Of a stretch of DNA of 64,000 nt, positions 8,683 to 16,731 are shown piece by piece. Source of the stretch: Paenibacillus assamensis DSM 18201 (lineage in GTDB: Bacteria; Bacillota; Bacilli; Paenibacillales; Paenibacillaceae); the NCBI RefSeq assembly GCF_000422445.1, contig NZ_AULU01000003.1:310001-374000 (forward strand). Direction: 5' to 3'. Within the stretch, counting starts at the first letter, position 1. Every line of letters starts with the position of its first letter. The position numbers and the translations under genes were made by a program. The notes under the pieces are model-generated. The model saw only the letters and a program-made list of their open reading frames with translations, was not told the DNA's origin and ran no database searches.

Positions 8683-10018
8683 CATCCCCCTCCTCATTAG
8701 GGCAACGTAGTCCGGCCATTTGCAGCTTCCAGCGTTCTTGCAATGAACCTTTGCATGTTAATTTGCCATGCACAACCCCATCTACTTCGCCTTCCTCATC
8801 AAATGTGTACAGCGGAAAGAGCACAATCTCACCTCCTTCCATACCAATAACCTCCGCGATCTCCAGCACTTTGCGAGATCCATCTCGAATGCGGGCTAGA
8901 TGGACGATAATATCAAGAGCGGACGCAATTTGCTGTCGTATAACTGGCAAAGGAAGGTTCGCCCCACTCAGCACCATCGTTTCCAAGCGGCTCATCATGT
9001 CGCGCGCACTGTTCGCATGGCCAGTCGATAAGCTCCCATCATGCCCAGTATTCATAGCCTGCAACATATCAAGGGCTTCAGCACCACGGACCTCTCCGAC
9101 CACAACTCGATTGGGTCGCATCCGAAGTGATGCTCGAATTAAATCTCGCATCGGAATGGCACCTTTGCCCTCGGTATTGGCATTTCGCGTCTCCAAGCCA
9201 ACCAGATTCGGCACCGTTATAATTTGCAACTCTGCAGCATCTTCGATGGTAACAACTCGTTCACTAGAGGGAATATATTGCGACAATGCATTTAAAAATG
9301 TCGTCTTGCCCGAACCCGTTCCTCCGCTAATGAAAATGTTATACTTCGCCTGAATGAGTGTCTTCAAGAGCTCTGACGCTTCTGCTGTAACAGCACCTCT
9401 CCGTACTAAATCATCCATCGTCATAGGCTGTGTAGGAAATTTACGAATCGTGACAGTTGGGCCTTTGAGAGCTATCGGTGGAAGCACAACATGCACCCGC
9501 GAACCGTCCGATAGCCTTGCGTCTACAATCGGTGAAGATTCATTTACGACACGATTCACTTGAGATACGATTGCTTGAATAATGTCTTCAAGTTTTTCTC
9601 GGTTCTCAAACTCCATCTCTAACTGTTCCATTCTTCCATCCCGCTCAATAAATATTTCCTGATGACCGTTAATCATAATTTCTGTAACTGAGGGGTCATC
9701 CACCAACGGTTGCAACGCATCTAGACCCCGGAAGCTATGAAAAACACGCATCACAATCGAATGCATTTCTTGAGAAGTCAGTCGCTTCATTTCTGGAAGT
9801 GTAAATAGAACCTGCTCGATTCGAACCTGTAATTGTTCATCTTCGAGTTCCTCATCCCATTCCATCTGCTCTCTAACCCGTTCACGAACGATAGCATATA
9901 AATGCTCTGTATCACGATGCTCTTCAGTTTGTTCATATCCCACTTGTATATGATCCATCTCTGCTGCCTCATGGTGCTCATCACGCTTAGACCGAAAAGG
10001 AAAGGAGAGACGACTCAT
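8666..10018 (-). CDS. tadA: Tad pilus assembly ATPase TadA/CpaF
   Basis: Protein of about 450 residues of the GspE/VirB11 superfamily, CpaF class. The N-terminal part is charged, then an N-domain reads VTEIMINGHQEIFIERDGRM. The ATPase core shows Walker A (ISGGTGSGKTTFLNAL), an Asp box (VVTIEDAAELQI), Walker B (RMRPNRVVVGEVRGAEAL) and the His box (TGHDGSLSTGHANS). It powers Flp pilus extension and probably retraction. ATG at 10018 is chosen: it overlaps the tadZ stop in the typical ATGA arrangement and GGAAGAG lies just before it. Confidence 0.92.
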   Translation of the reverse strand: MSRLSFPFRSKRDEHHEAAEMDHIQVGYEQTEEHRDTEHLYAIVRERVREQMEWDEELEDEQLQVRIEQVLFTLPEMKRLTSQEMHSIVMRVFHSFRGLDALQPLVDDPSVTEIMINGHQEIFIERDGRMEQLEMEFENREKLEDIIQAIVSQVNRVVNESSPIVDARLSDGSRVHVVLPPIALKGPTVTIRKFPTQPMTMDDLVRRGAVTAEASELLKTLIQAKYNIFISGGTGSGKTTFLNALSQYIPSSERVVTIEDAAELQIITVPNLVGLETRNANTEGKGAIPMRDLIRASLRMRPNRVVVGEVRGAEALDMLQAMNTGHDGSLSTGHANSARDMMSRLETMVLSGANLPLPVIRQQIASALDIIVHLARIRDGSRKVLEIAEVIGMEGGEIVLFPLYTFDEEGEVDGVVHGKLTCKGSLQERWKLQMAGLRCPNEEGDDAKRT

Positions 10019-11223
10019 ATAGCACTCTTCCATTCGCGCCTGGAGAGCCAAGGCAGATGGGTTTGAATCAATTCTTCCAATGCAGCTTGATACACAGCAG
10101 AACTGAACCACTGTTCATGGCGATGAAGCTGTTTCCACTGCGGAATGTAAGGCAAATAGCAGTCAACCGAAAGGTCATTTCGTTGCCAACGATTAAGCAT
10201 CACACCCATATAACGATTAACGACGATCTTTCCCTTCATGAGCAATTGCTCATAACAAGAAGGAGCTTCCGATTGCCAGTCATTAAAGCAGCGTTCCATC
10301 TTGTTCATCTGCACCATATCATCCACAACAACCCAGAGCAGTTGATCACTAATCTGTATAGCTGCTTTATTACGAGTTATATTCGCATCTACATCCAACA
10401 CAATAACATCGTATCGCTTCGAACGCTTGAGCCAATCAATGACCTGCGCAATACGCTCACCTGTCAATGCATCCCATTCAGCCTGTGGAATATTAGCTTC
10501 AAATGTATCCGCCCTCAGAATGGGAATTGAAACGGTATAGATGGACGGATCCAAGTCTGATGTACGCATACGCTGCAAACAGTAAAGCAGTTGGGAAAAA
10601 CCATTAGTAGGAAAAGAAATAGAGCTCTTGTCTGAGGAGAGAGTGAACAAATCCCATTCCGCATGGGCTGATAAGCTCCAATAAAACACTTTCTTGCCAA
10701 GTTCCGCTGCATAATGAGCAATCTGAAACGCTAATGTCGTCTTACCAATTCCTCCACCGCTAGAGCAGACCGTCACAACTTTACAAGTACCGCCCGACGC
10801 ATTACGCTGCCCTTGATTGCTATCCTCGCCGTCGCTACTATACTGGGCACCACCTTCATATACCGCCGAACCTTGACGCATCCCTTGCTCAAAGAGCTTA
10901 TCAAGCGGTTGATAAGGCGTCGCTGTCGAAACTCCCTCACGTTGTATCGATACAGGATCATCCGTCAAAACGAATATATTTAGCTTGGATAAAATGTGCG
11001 TAGTTTCTTCATCAGCTTCCAGTCGATGAAGCCAATCGACATCAACAACAAACAATCTGCACTCTGGCTGAAGCTTCACATACTGCCAGAGCGTCTCCCA
11101 TTGAGAAAATACGCGCAACTGCAATACTTCACTATATTGACTATGCTTCCAATAATCTATTAGCCGTTCTATCAATTGCTTGTCTGGAAGTGCTACAACC
11201 CAATCTTGCTTCAATCGACGCAT
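10015..11223 (-). CDS. tadZ: TadZ/CpaE-like ParA-family ATPase
   Basis: Protein of 402 residues. The N-terminal 115 residues resemble an atypical receiver-like domain, as in CpaE/TadZ. A linker follows, then a ParA/MinD-type ATPase domain with the deviant Walker A SSGGGIGKTTLAF near residue 155 and an Asp-rich B motif DVIVLDVDANITR near residue 275. TadZ places the Tad machine in the cell and recruits other parts. It is the first gene of the operon; ATG at 11223 has GGAGAGGCGGGGG in front. The expected second Lys of the deviant P-loop (KGG) is replaced by SGGG, so ATPase activity may differ from classical ParA proteins. Confidence 0.8.
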   Translation of the reverse strand: MRRLKQDWVVALPDKQLIERLIDYWKHSQYSEVLQLRVFSQWETLWQYVKLQPECRLFVVDVDWLHRLEADEETTHILSKLNIFVLTDDPVSIQREGVSTATPYQPLDKLFEQGMRQGSAVYEGGAQYSSDGEDSNQGQRNASGGTCKVVTVCSSGGGIGKTTLAFQIAHYAAELGKKVFYWSLSAHAEWDLFTLSSDKSSISFPTNGFSQLLYCLQRMRTSDLDPSIYTVSIPILRADTFEANIPQAEWDALTGERIAQVIDWLKRSKRYDVIVLDVDANITRNKAAIQISDQLLWVVVDDMVQMNKMERCFNDWQSEAPSCYEQLLMKGKIVVNRYMGVMLNRWQRNDLSVDCYLPYIPQWKQLHRHEQWFSSAVYQAALEELIQTHLPWLSRREWKSAI

Positions 11224-11307
11224 CGCATCCCCCGCCTCTCCTTATAACTAGTCAAATAATTCCGCTCAACTTTGCCACGTAATTTATCAATAGACACTAA
11301 AGAACGC

Positions 11308-11354
11308 AAAAAAACCGCCACAAAGTATCGCATAAGCAATACCTCGTGACGGTT
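11308..11354 (-). terminator. Terminator-like attenuator hairpin in the Tad operon leader
   Basis: On the minus strand AACCGTCAC pairs with GTGGCGGTT (9 bp, one G.U). The stem continues through GAG/TTT wobbles into GTATTGC / GCGATAC around a TTAT loop, about 19 bp in all, and is followed by seven T. It begins only about 25 bases after the predicted start site of the operon, upstream of tadZ, and no minus-strand gene precedes it. This suggests an attenuator and not the end of another transcript. What would relieve it is unknown. Confidence 0.7.
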
Positions 11355-11382
11355 CTTCCGTTCACCATTTGAAGTTGAGCTA

Positions 11383-11411
11383 ACTATATCATATATGGCT
11401 AATATTAACAA
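11383..11411 (-). promoter_or_regulatory. Sigma-A promoter of the Tad operon
   Basis: On the minus strand TTGTTA (11406-11411) and TATAGT (11383-11388) are separated by 17 bases. The transcript should start near 11376, giving a leader of about 150 bases before tadZ that holds the terminator-like hairpin. A 9-bp inverted repeat (11372-11380 with 11264-11272) flanks the hairpin, but part of its outer arm may lie upstream of the start site. Confidence 0.55.
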
Positions 11412-11510
11412 GGTTTTTTATGTAAATAATCATTACTCTGCTCATCACCATAATTGTTGCATTCCTTCTCTCCGATCGGCATACTAGTACGAGAAGGAGC
11501 GATTCTCATC

Positions 11511-12359
11511 ATGATTAAACAACCAAACAAGGATTTAACTGTAGCATCCAATCCCTACATAACCCAATTAAGCAATCGAAAGTACCTTGCACTTAGATTG
11601 GTCATGCATGTATGTACTATACTTATCCTGCAGGGATGCAGCACAAATGCTGGCACAGCATCCGATGATGCATTCCACAAAAGCATTGTTGCCCAGTATC
11701 CTAAACTGAGTGACCAACCGTTTACAAAAACAAAAGTGAAACGTATCGTGGATGGCGACACATTCATCACGAGCGAAGGGGATAAAGTAAGACTTATCGG
11801 AGTCAACACGCCTGAGACCCATGGTAAAGTACAGTATTACGGTCAAGAGGCCAAGGAGTATACGGATAATCAATTAACAGGTAGCACCGTCTACATGTTC
11901 CAAGATGCTGGAAATACAGACAAGTACGGCAGGCTGCTTCGCTACATTTTTATTGAAAATGATAACCAGATGTTTAATGAACGGCTTATTCGTGAAGGTT
12001 ATGCCAACACAATGACGATACCGCCTAATGTACTCTACTCCAAAACATTTACAGCATTAGAACGCGAGGCAAGAAACAACAATCGAGGTCTATGGCAGTC
12101 ATCTAAGTCCAAGTCATCATCTGAGCAACGATCTAAGAGCAAAGAAACCCATTCATTGACAAACAATGAAACAAAGGATACAAATAGCTCAACTCAAGGA
12201 AATTGTCAGACTCCAACGATAAAAGGAAATATTAATAAAAACAAAAATAAAATTTATCACCTTCCTGATGGACGCTACTACGAGCAAACAAAGGCCGAAA
12301 TGATGTTCTGCACGGTGAAAGACGCTGAAGCAGCAGGCTTCCGCGCTTCAGCAAATTAG
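11511..12359 (+). CDS. Secreted thermonuclease-family lipoprotein
   Basis: Protein of about 282 residues. A hydrophobic stretch ends in the lipobox LILQGC, so the mature protein should be anchored to the outer face of the membrane. The staphylococcal-nuclease domain follows with DGDTF, VRLIGVNTPETHG and KYGRLLRYIF, holding the Ca-ligand Asp, catalytic Arg and Glu, and the second Arg. The second Ca-ligand Asp of S. aureus nuclease is Asn here (VNTPE), a change seen in other family members. A Ser/Lys-rich linker leads to a small C-terminal domain with HLPDGRYYEQTK and FCTVKDAEAAGFR, as in other secreted nucleases. ATG at 11511 has GAAGGAG upstream and is preferred over TTG at 11454. Confidence 0.82.
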   Translation: MIKQPNKDLTVASNPYITQLSNRKYLALRLVMHVCTILILQGCSTNAGTASDDAFHKSIVAQYPKLSDQPFTKTKVKRIVDGDTFITSEGDKVRLIGVNTPETHGKVQYYGQEAKEYTDNQLTGSTVYMFQDAGNTDKYGRLLRYIFIENDNQMFNERLIREGYANTMTIPPNVLYSKTFTALEREARNNNRGLWQSSKSKSSSEQRSKSKETHSLTNNETKDTNSSTQGNCQTPTIKGNINKNKNKIYHLPDGRYYEQTKAEMMFCTVKDAEAAGFRASAN

Positions 12360-12426
12360 CCTCAGAACAATCGCAGTAACAAAATAGTGGCTAACTCAAA
12401 CCTATAAACCCAAATATTTCACCTTA

Positions 12427-12502
12427 CAAAAAAAAGACCTTCCTTTTCTAGCAGTGTGCATCGTTACTTGCCACTTCACTCATACGCTAGAACGGAAGGT
12501 CT
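12427..12502 (-). terminator. Intrinsic terminator of the XRE-cupin gene
   Basis: Arms AGACCTTCC..CTAG (12435-12451) and CTAG..GGAAGGTCT (12487-12502) pair across a loop of about 35 bases. A run of eight or more T follows on the minus strand, so it mainly ends the gene at 12521-13063; the plus-strand gene ending at 12359 may also use the stem. Confidence 0.65.
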
Positions 12503-12520
12503 CCTTATATTCCTCAACTA

Positions 12521-13063
12521 TTATTGAATATCTTCAAAACTAATATCTTTATATACAGAAATTAGAACAAGTGCCGATTCATCTCCCGTGTTCGTCACTT
12601 TATGTGGAACACTCGCATTCCAACTGAATGAATCTCCAGCCTCCAACACTTCCATATCCTCTGCCTGCTCAGCAACGATTTTACCTTTCAAGACAAAATG
12701 ACATTCTTCTCCCGCATGCATATTCGTTCCAGTAGTAGCACCTGGCGGCATTTCACAAATCATCATTCGCAATCCGCCCTTTGCAGAGAGATGTTCTACT
12801 TTTAAGTTGTCGCTGCCTGCTGTCGTCTGCTGACGCTCATCTTTGCGGACTACATGCATACGCTGTTCATTTTTCAGCAGCAAATAAGGGAGCGGCACAT
12901 TCAAAAAGGTTGCAATGCTCTCTAAAGTTGCAATGGAGGGAGATGTTTTATTATTTTCCACATTACTAATAAATCCTTTCGACAATCCCGTGCCTTCGCA
13001 TAGCTGAGAGATCGTAATCTTTCGCTGTTTACGTATAGCCCGGATCGAAGCGCCAATATCCAC
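12521..13063 (-). CDS. XRE-family regulator with C-terminal cupin domain
   Basis: Protein of 180 residues. An N-terminal HTH_3 domain (residues 5-60) includes ISQLCEGTGLSKGFISNVEN, the helix-turn-helix. A cupin_2 domain covers about residues 95-175, with HAGEECHFVLKGKI and GDSFSWNASVPHKVTN giving the two cupin motifs. Members of this family sense small molecules through the cupin and often control a divergent neighbour. Here doxX is divergent and the two promoters overlap, so control of doxX and of itself is likely (inference). The ligand is not known. Confidence 0.85.
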   Translation of the reverse strand: MDIGASIRAIRKQRKITISQLCEGTGLSKGFISNVENNKTSPSIATLESIATFLNVPLPYLLLKNEQRMHVVRKDERQQTTAGSDNLKVEHLSAKGGLRMMICEMPPGATTGTNMHAGEECHFVLKGKIVAEQAEDMEVLEAGDSFSWNASVPHKVTNTGDESALVLISVYKDISFEDIQ

Positions 13064-13104
13064 TTGAGTCTCCCCTTTTGTTCACTTCTAAAGATAATAG
13101 TTTC

Positions 13105-13134
13105 ATTATACTAAAAAAATAATTGACTCATCAA
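13105..13134 (-). promoter_or_regulatory. Promoter of the XRE-cupin regulator
   Basis: Minus-strand TTGATG (13129-13134) and TATAAT (13105-13110) are 18 bases apart. The -35 box lies inside the spacer of the divergent doxX promoter, so one bound protein could block both. Confidence 0.6.
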
Positions 13135-13151
13135 ATTAGTTTTGATATGAT
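13123..13151 (+). promoter_or_regulatory. Promoter of doxX
   Basis: TTGACT (13123-13128) and TATGAT (13146-13151) are 17 bases apart, close to the sigma-A consensus. The start site would be near 13158, leaving a long leader of about 130 bases before the coding region. Confidence 0.65.
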
Positions 13152-13168
13152 TTGTTCACATTAGTGAA
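13130..13168. promoter_or_regulatory. Two inverted repeats, likely operators
   Basis: ATCAAA-5-TTTGAT (13130-13146) sits between the -35 and -10 boxes of doxX, and TTCAC-4-GTGAA (13155-13168) sits at its start site. Both are well placed for repression by the divergent XRE-cupin protein. Which one it binds cannot be told from sequence. Confidence 0.45.
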
Positions 13169-13291
13169 TTATTATTTTTATTACAAAACAAAAGAGGTAT
13201 ACAAATGGTTTGTGCCTATTTTTCTGCACAGAAGTTTTGCAATAGCGAAATTATATTCACAATAATATAAAATTGAGAGGACTGCAAAAAA

Positions 13292-13708
13292 ATGAATACA
13301 ACAGTAAGAATGAATGTAATCGCAACCGTTATGCGCGTCATATTAGGAATTATTTTTACGATGCACGGTCTTGATAAACTTCAAATGGGGCTCGGCAATA
13401 CAGCTGGTTGGTTCGAGAGTATTGGCTTACCTAGCACACTTGCATACGTCGTCGCGCTTATCGAATTACTCGGTGGTATTGCCATAATTGTCGGGCTATT
13501 GACGCGATTCGTATCTATTGGCTACGCTGCAATTATGATCGGTGCTATTGTTACAGTCAAGCTGCCTGGAAGCTTGATTGGGCCGAATGGATATGAGCTA
13601 GATTTGGCATTGCTTGCTTTGGCGATTTACTTTATTTTTGCAGAACATATCGGTTACGGTGTAGATCAATGGTTGTTCCGCAAGAAGTCGAATCAAGAGC
13701 AAGTGTAA
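13292..13708 (+). CDS. DoxX-family membrane protein
   Basis: Protein of 138 residues with four membrane helices. The DoxX-type start reads IFTMHGLDKLQMGLGNTAGW, with ELLGGIAIIVGLLTRF and DLALLALAIYFIF after it. DoxX proteins are linked to redox and thiol stress in several bacteria, though the reaction is not settled. The gene is divergent from an XRE-cupin regulator and has GAGAGGA before the ATG. It appears monocistronic, with a terminator right after. Confidence 0.85.
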   Translation: MNTTVRMNVIATVMRVILGIIFTMHGLDKLQMGLGNTAGWFESIGLPSTLAYVVALIELLGGIAIIVGLLTRFVSIGYAAIMIGAIVTVKLPGSLIGPNGYELDLALLALAIYFIFAEHIGYGVDQWLFRKKSNQEQV

Positions 13709-13717
13709 TTAAAGCGT

Positions 13718-13776
13718 AAAAAGGTCGAGTGCAAGAGCAGTCAAGCAATCATGCCATGCTCCTCGACTCGACCTTT
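13718..13776. terminator. Bidirectional terminator between doxX and the BceB-like gene
   Basis: An 11-bp stem AAAGGTCGAGT / ACTCGACCTTT (13720-13730 with 13766-13776), with A-rich sequence on the left and T-rich on the right, lies between two convergent genes. Confidence 0.75.
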
Positions 13777-13798
13777 ATTCCATTCCCTTTTAACTCTT

Positions 13799-15712
13799 TT
13801 ATCGAACTGCCTCTCGTAAATGAATCATATAGCGCCAGCGAATGACGAAGAAATAAACAATCTGTGCAAAGGCAAAACCCGCCAACACTTTAACCGTTTG
13901 GCTAACAATAGATAGATTAATAATGCTTTGCAGCGCTGTAAACGCAAATGCACTATGAATGACGGCTACGATAATCGGAATAAAGAACAGCAGCAGCAGT
14001 TGGGTTGTTGCTATTTTACTAAGCTCCCGATCGGTTAAACCAATTTTCCCAATAGCCTTGTATCTTTCCTTGTCCTGCTCCAAGTCTGTATATAGTCGAA
14101 AATATAGGAAACTGCCTGACGCAATAAAGAATACCGCACCAACAAGCAGTGCCGAGAACATCATAATGCTGAACATTTGCCGCTGGACGGCAACAGATGC
14201 CGCTAACGAGCTGATTTCAAATGATATTTCTCCATTTCCAGTCCCCATCGTCTTTACAGCTTGGTCATAGTCTTGCATAATCCCTGTACCAACTCCAATT
14301 GTCTGCTCCCAATCTACCGTTTTGTATCCGTAAATAACTCCCTTTTTCCCATGTTTGGACAATGCTTTGTACATCTCATCCGACACAATAAGCGCTTCCC
14401 CTATTAACCCTTGATTCGTGATAGGACCTTCAACTTTGTCCATAGTAGTTAGCTTAATCGAGCTGTCAGCTATACGCACAGTCTCCGCTTCGAAAGGAAG
14501 CTTGAAATGTATTGTGTCCTTCAAGAAAGGAATCAGCAGCGCTTGTTCACCAGTTACCGCCACATTTGGACGCTGCAAGTCAGCCGCAGCTTTGTTGTAC
14601 ATCGATTGTGCAAACACCGTCCATTGGGATCTGCTTTGTTCCGTCTTCACCGTTACATATTCATAGGCGATCTTGCTATACTCGACTCCTTTCAACTTCA
14701 GCAGAGATTCAACTTCAGTAAGATGAGCCTGCTCCATCTGATTGCCCTTCTTACTCACATAATTCAAGTCGTAAACATGTGACTGCACCAGCTCATCTTC
14801 CATAACTGCGAACGATGCCAACGTTCCAACTGCACAGAAGGCAACGGTGGAAACAATGCAGACCATAAAGAACATACGTGCATTGTCCTTCATTCGATAG
14901 GCTAGATCAGAAATCGTCAGCATATTTGTTTTGCGTAGAAACAACCGATCGTTGCGCTTCAGCAGATGGACTAGGAACACACTTAACTGCGTGAATAAGA
15001 AATAAGAACCTATAATTGTCATCAATACTATAGGAATCATGAGATAGCCGATGGTTGTCGCCTTTGCGGTATAGGACAACACATATGAAGCAACAAGCAG
15101 CAGCGCCGCAAATAACGATAGTAATAGAGATGCCCTCGGCTCTGGTTTAGGTTTCGTTGTCCCTTGGAGCAGCTGCTGAACTTTACTTTTGCTCACCATC
15201 AATTGAGTTAAAGATGATATTACAAAGAACAGCACAACAAATGAACCCGCTGTCAGGGCCAACGCCGATATTGAAATATGATAAGGCAGTTCTATGCCTA
15301 TCGCATTTCCGCCGATCACAAAGCCGACTTTAGCAAGCAGCAAACCTGAACTGATACCTGTCACAATCGCACCGAATCCGATAATCATATTTTCTAAGAA
15401 AATAAGTCGATTCAGTTGATGCGGTGACATGCCGTGTATCATCAATACGCCAAATTCATGCTGTCTCGTCTTTAAAAACGCCCCTACGGAATAAAGGATA
15501 AAGAAAAACGAAAACACGTATACAATCCATTTCGCTATCCCCATCGCCAAAATAGGCAGCATATGAGAAATGCCGTCTTTCAGCGCAGGATGGGAAGCAA
15601 TGACAGAATAAATGAAGAAAATCATGACCGAAAAAGAACTGCTTAGAAAATAAGCAGCATACGTCCGTTTGTTGCGAAACACATTATTAAACGCGAACTG
15701 TCGAAAATTCAC
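13799..15712 (-). CDS. BceB-type ABC exporter permease
   Basis: Protein of about 637 residues of the FtsX/BceB class. About ten membrane helices are visible: one near the N-terminus, clusters near residues 55-240 and 280-310, and three at the C-terminus. A large extracellular domain of about 200 residues lies between helices 7 and 8, as in BceB, where it takes part in sensing peptide antibiotics. Such permeases give resistance to bacitracin-like and other cell-wall peptides. GTG at 15712 is chosen because GGAGGTGA lies just before it, giving a 26-base overlap with the ATPase gene. No histidine kinase or regulator gene is adjacent. Confidence 0.85.
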   Translation of the reverse strand: MNFRQFAFNNVFRNKRTYAAYFLSSSFSVMIFFIYSVIASHPALKDGISHMLPILAMGIAKWIVYVFSFFFILYSVGAFLKTRQHEFGVLMIHGMSPHQLNRLIFLENMIIGFGAIVTGISSGLLLAKVGFVIGGNAIGIELPYHISISALALTAGSFVVLFFVISSLTQLMVSKSKVQQLLQGTTKPKPEPRASLLLSLFAALLLVASYVLSYTAKATTIGYLMIPIVLMTIIGSYFLFTQLSVFLVHLLKRNDRLFLRKTNMLTISDLAYRMKDNARMFFMVCIVSTVAFCAVGTLASFAVMEDELVQSHVYDLNYVSKKGNQMEQAHLTEVESLLKLKGVEYSKIAYEYVTVKTEQSRSQWTVFAQSMYNKAAADLQRPNVAVTGEQALLIPFLKDTIHFKLPFEAETVRIADSSIKLTTMDKVEGPITNQGLIGEALIVSDEMYKALSKHGKKGVIYGYKTVDWEQTIGVGTGIMQDYDQAVKTMGTGNGEISFEISSLAASVAVQRQMFSIMMFSALLVGAVFFIASGSFLYFRLYTDLEQDKERYKAIGKIGLTDRELSKIATTQLLLLFFIPIIVAVIHSAFAFTALQSIINLSIVSQTVKVLAGFAFAQIVYFFVIRWRYMIHLREAVR

Positions 15713-16463
15713 GCTCGTCACCTCCAAGCGACGCTAGCTCATCCATAATGTGTTGGAAAAATACATTCCGGTTGCCGCCCCCCGAAATCTCATTATAGAA
15801 TCCTCCGTCTTTCATAAAGACAACCCGATCACAGTAACTCGCTGCATAGGCATCATGGGTTACCATCACCATTGTCGTACCATCCGTCTTGTTAATATTC
15901 TCTAATGTCTCCATCACATCGCGTGAAGCTTTAGAATCCAAGTTGCCTGTCGGCTCGTCTGCCAACAACAGCCTCGGACGATGAATCATCGCGCGAGCAA
16001 TCGCTGTGCGCTGCATTTGTCCACCTGATATTTCATAAGTTCGCTTGTCTAAAATGGAGGCAATTCCTAGTCTTTCAGCCAGCGCTTGAACATCCTGCTT
16101 CATTTTACGAATATTTACGCCTTCAAGCGTTAGCGGAAGCATTATATTTTCTCGAACCGTTAACGTATGAAGCAAGTTAAAATGCTGGAACACAAAACCG
16201 AGCTCCCGACGCCGAAATACGGCCAGCTTATCTTTTTTAAGCTGGTGCGGATTTATTCCGTGTATAAGTACCTCCCCGCTAGTAGGTGAATCAATCGTGG
16301 AAATAATATTGAGGAAGGTCGTTTTCCCTGAACCAGAGGGGCCCATAATCGCTACAAATTCTCCCTCTTGTATCGTTACATTGATGTTGCGGAGCACCTG
16401 CGTAGATACTCTACCCTCATACGTTTTTTCTACATGTTTAACGGTTAACAGATCAGATGCCAT
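15687..16463 (-). CDS. BceA-type ABC exporter ATPase
   Basis: Protein of 258 residues. Walker A is GPSGSGKTTF (about residue 41), the Q-loop is FVFQHFNLL, the signature is ISGGQMQRTAIARA, Walker B is RLLLADEPTGNLD and the H-loop is MVTHD. This is the MacB/LolD/BceA class that works with FtsX-like permeases, here the next gene. The C-terminal extension of about 30 residues, with GGGNRNVFF, is typical for BceA proteins. The pair probably exports or removes cell-wall-active peptides from their targets. Confidence 0.88.
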   Translation of the reverse strand: MASDLLTVKHVEKTYEGRVSTQVLRNINVTIQEGEFVAIMGPSGSGKTTFLNIISTIDSPTSGEVLIHGINPHQLKKDKLAVFRRRELGFVFQHFNLLHTLTVRENIMLPLTLEGVNIRKMKQDVQALAERLGIASILDKRTYEISGGQMQRTAIARAMIHRPRLLLADEPTGNLDSKASRDVMETLENINKTDGTTMVMVTHDAYAASYCDRVVFMKDGGFYNEISGGGNRNVFFQHIMDELASLGGDEREFSTVRV

Positions 16464-16731
16464 TCCTATTTCAACCCCTACCTATAATGTTGGAATTGCT
16501 GCGCGTTTCAACCTCGTTGCAATCAGCATACGAAATTTGGTAACTTATTGCCGTTGATTTTCCTTTCAAATTCCTTACACTTTTGTCACGTTACTCACGA
16601 TGCATAAGCAAACCAACTTCCCCAAATACTAGTCGAGACCAATCAAAGCTCAACGGAGCATATGAAAGTCCTATTAAGCATCACATTAGGGCTATAAACG
16701 ATAACGCTTATTGGCAGAAAGGTTGTCCGGC

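Noticed and set aside
11211-11411. Open frame of 66 residues in the Tad leader
   Set aside because: Most of it covers the promoter and hairpin. Only the inner start at the hairpin could be a leader peptide, noted under the attenuation finding.
16690-16710. AAACGATAACGCTT as a catabolite (cre) site before nupC
   Set aside because: It has too many differences from the cre consensus on either strand.
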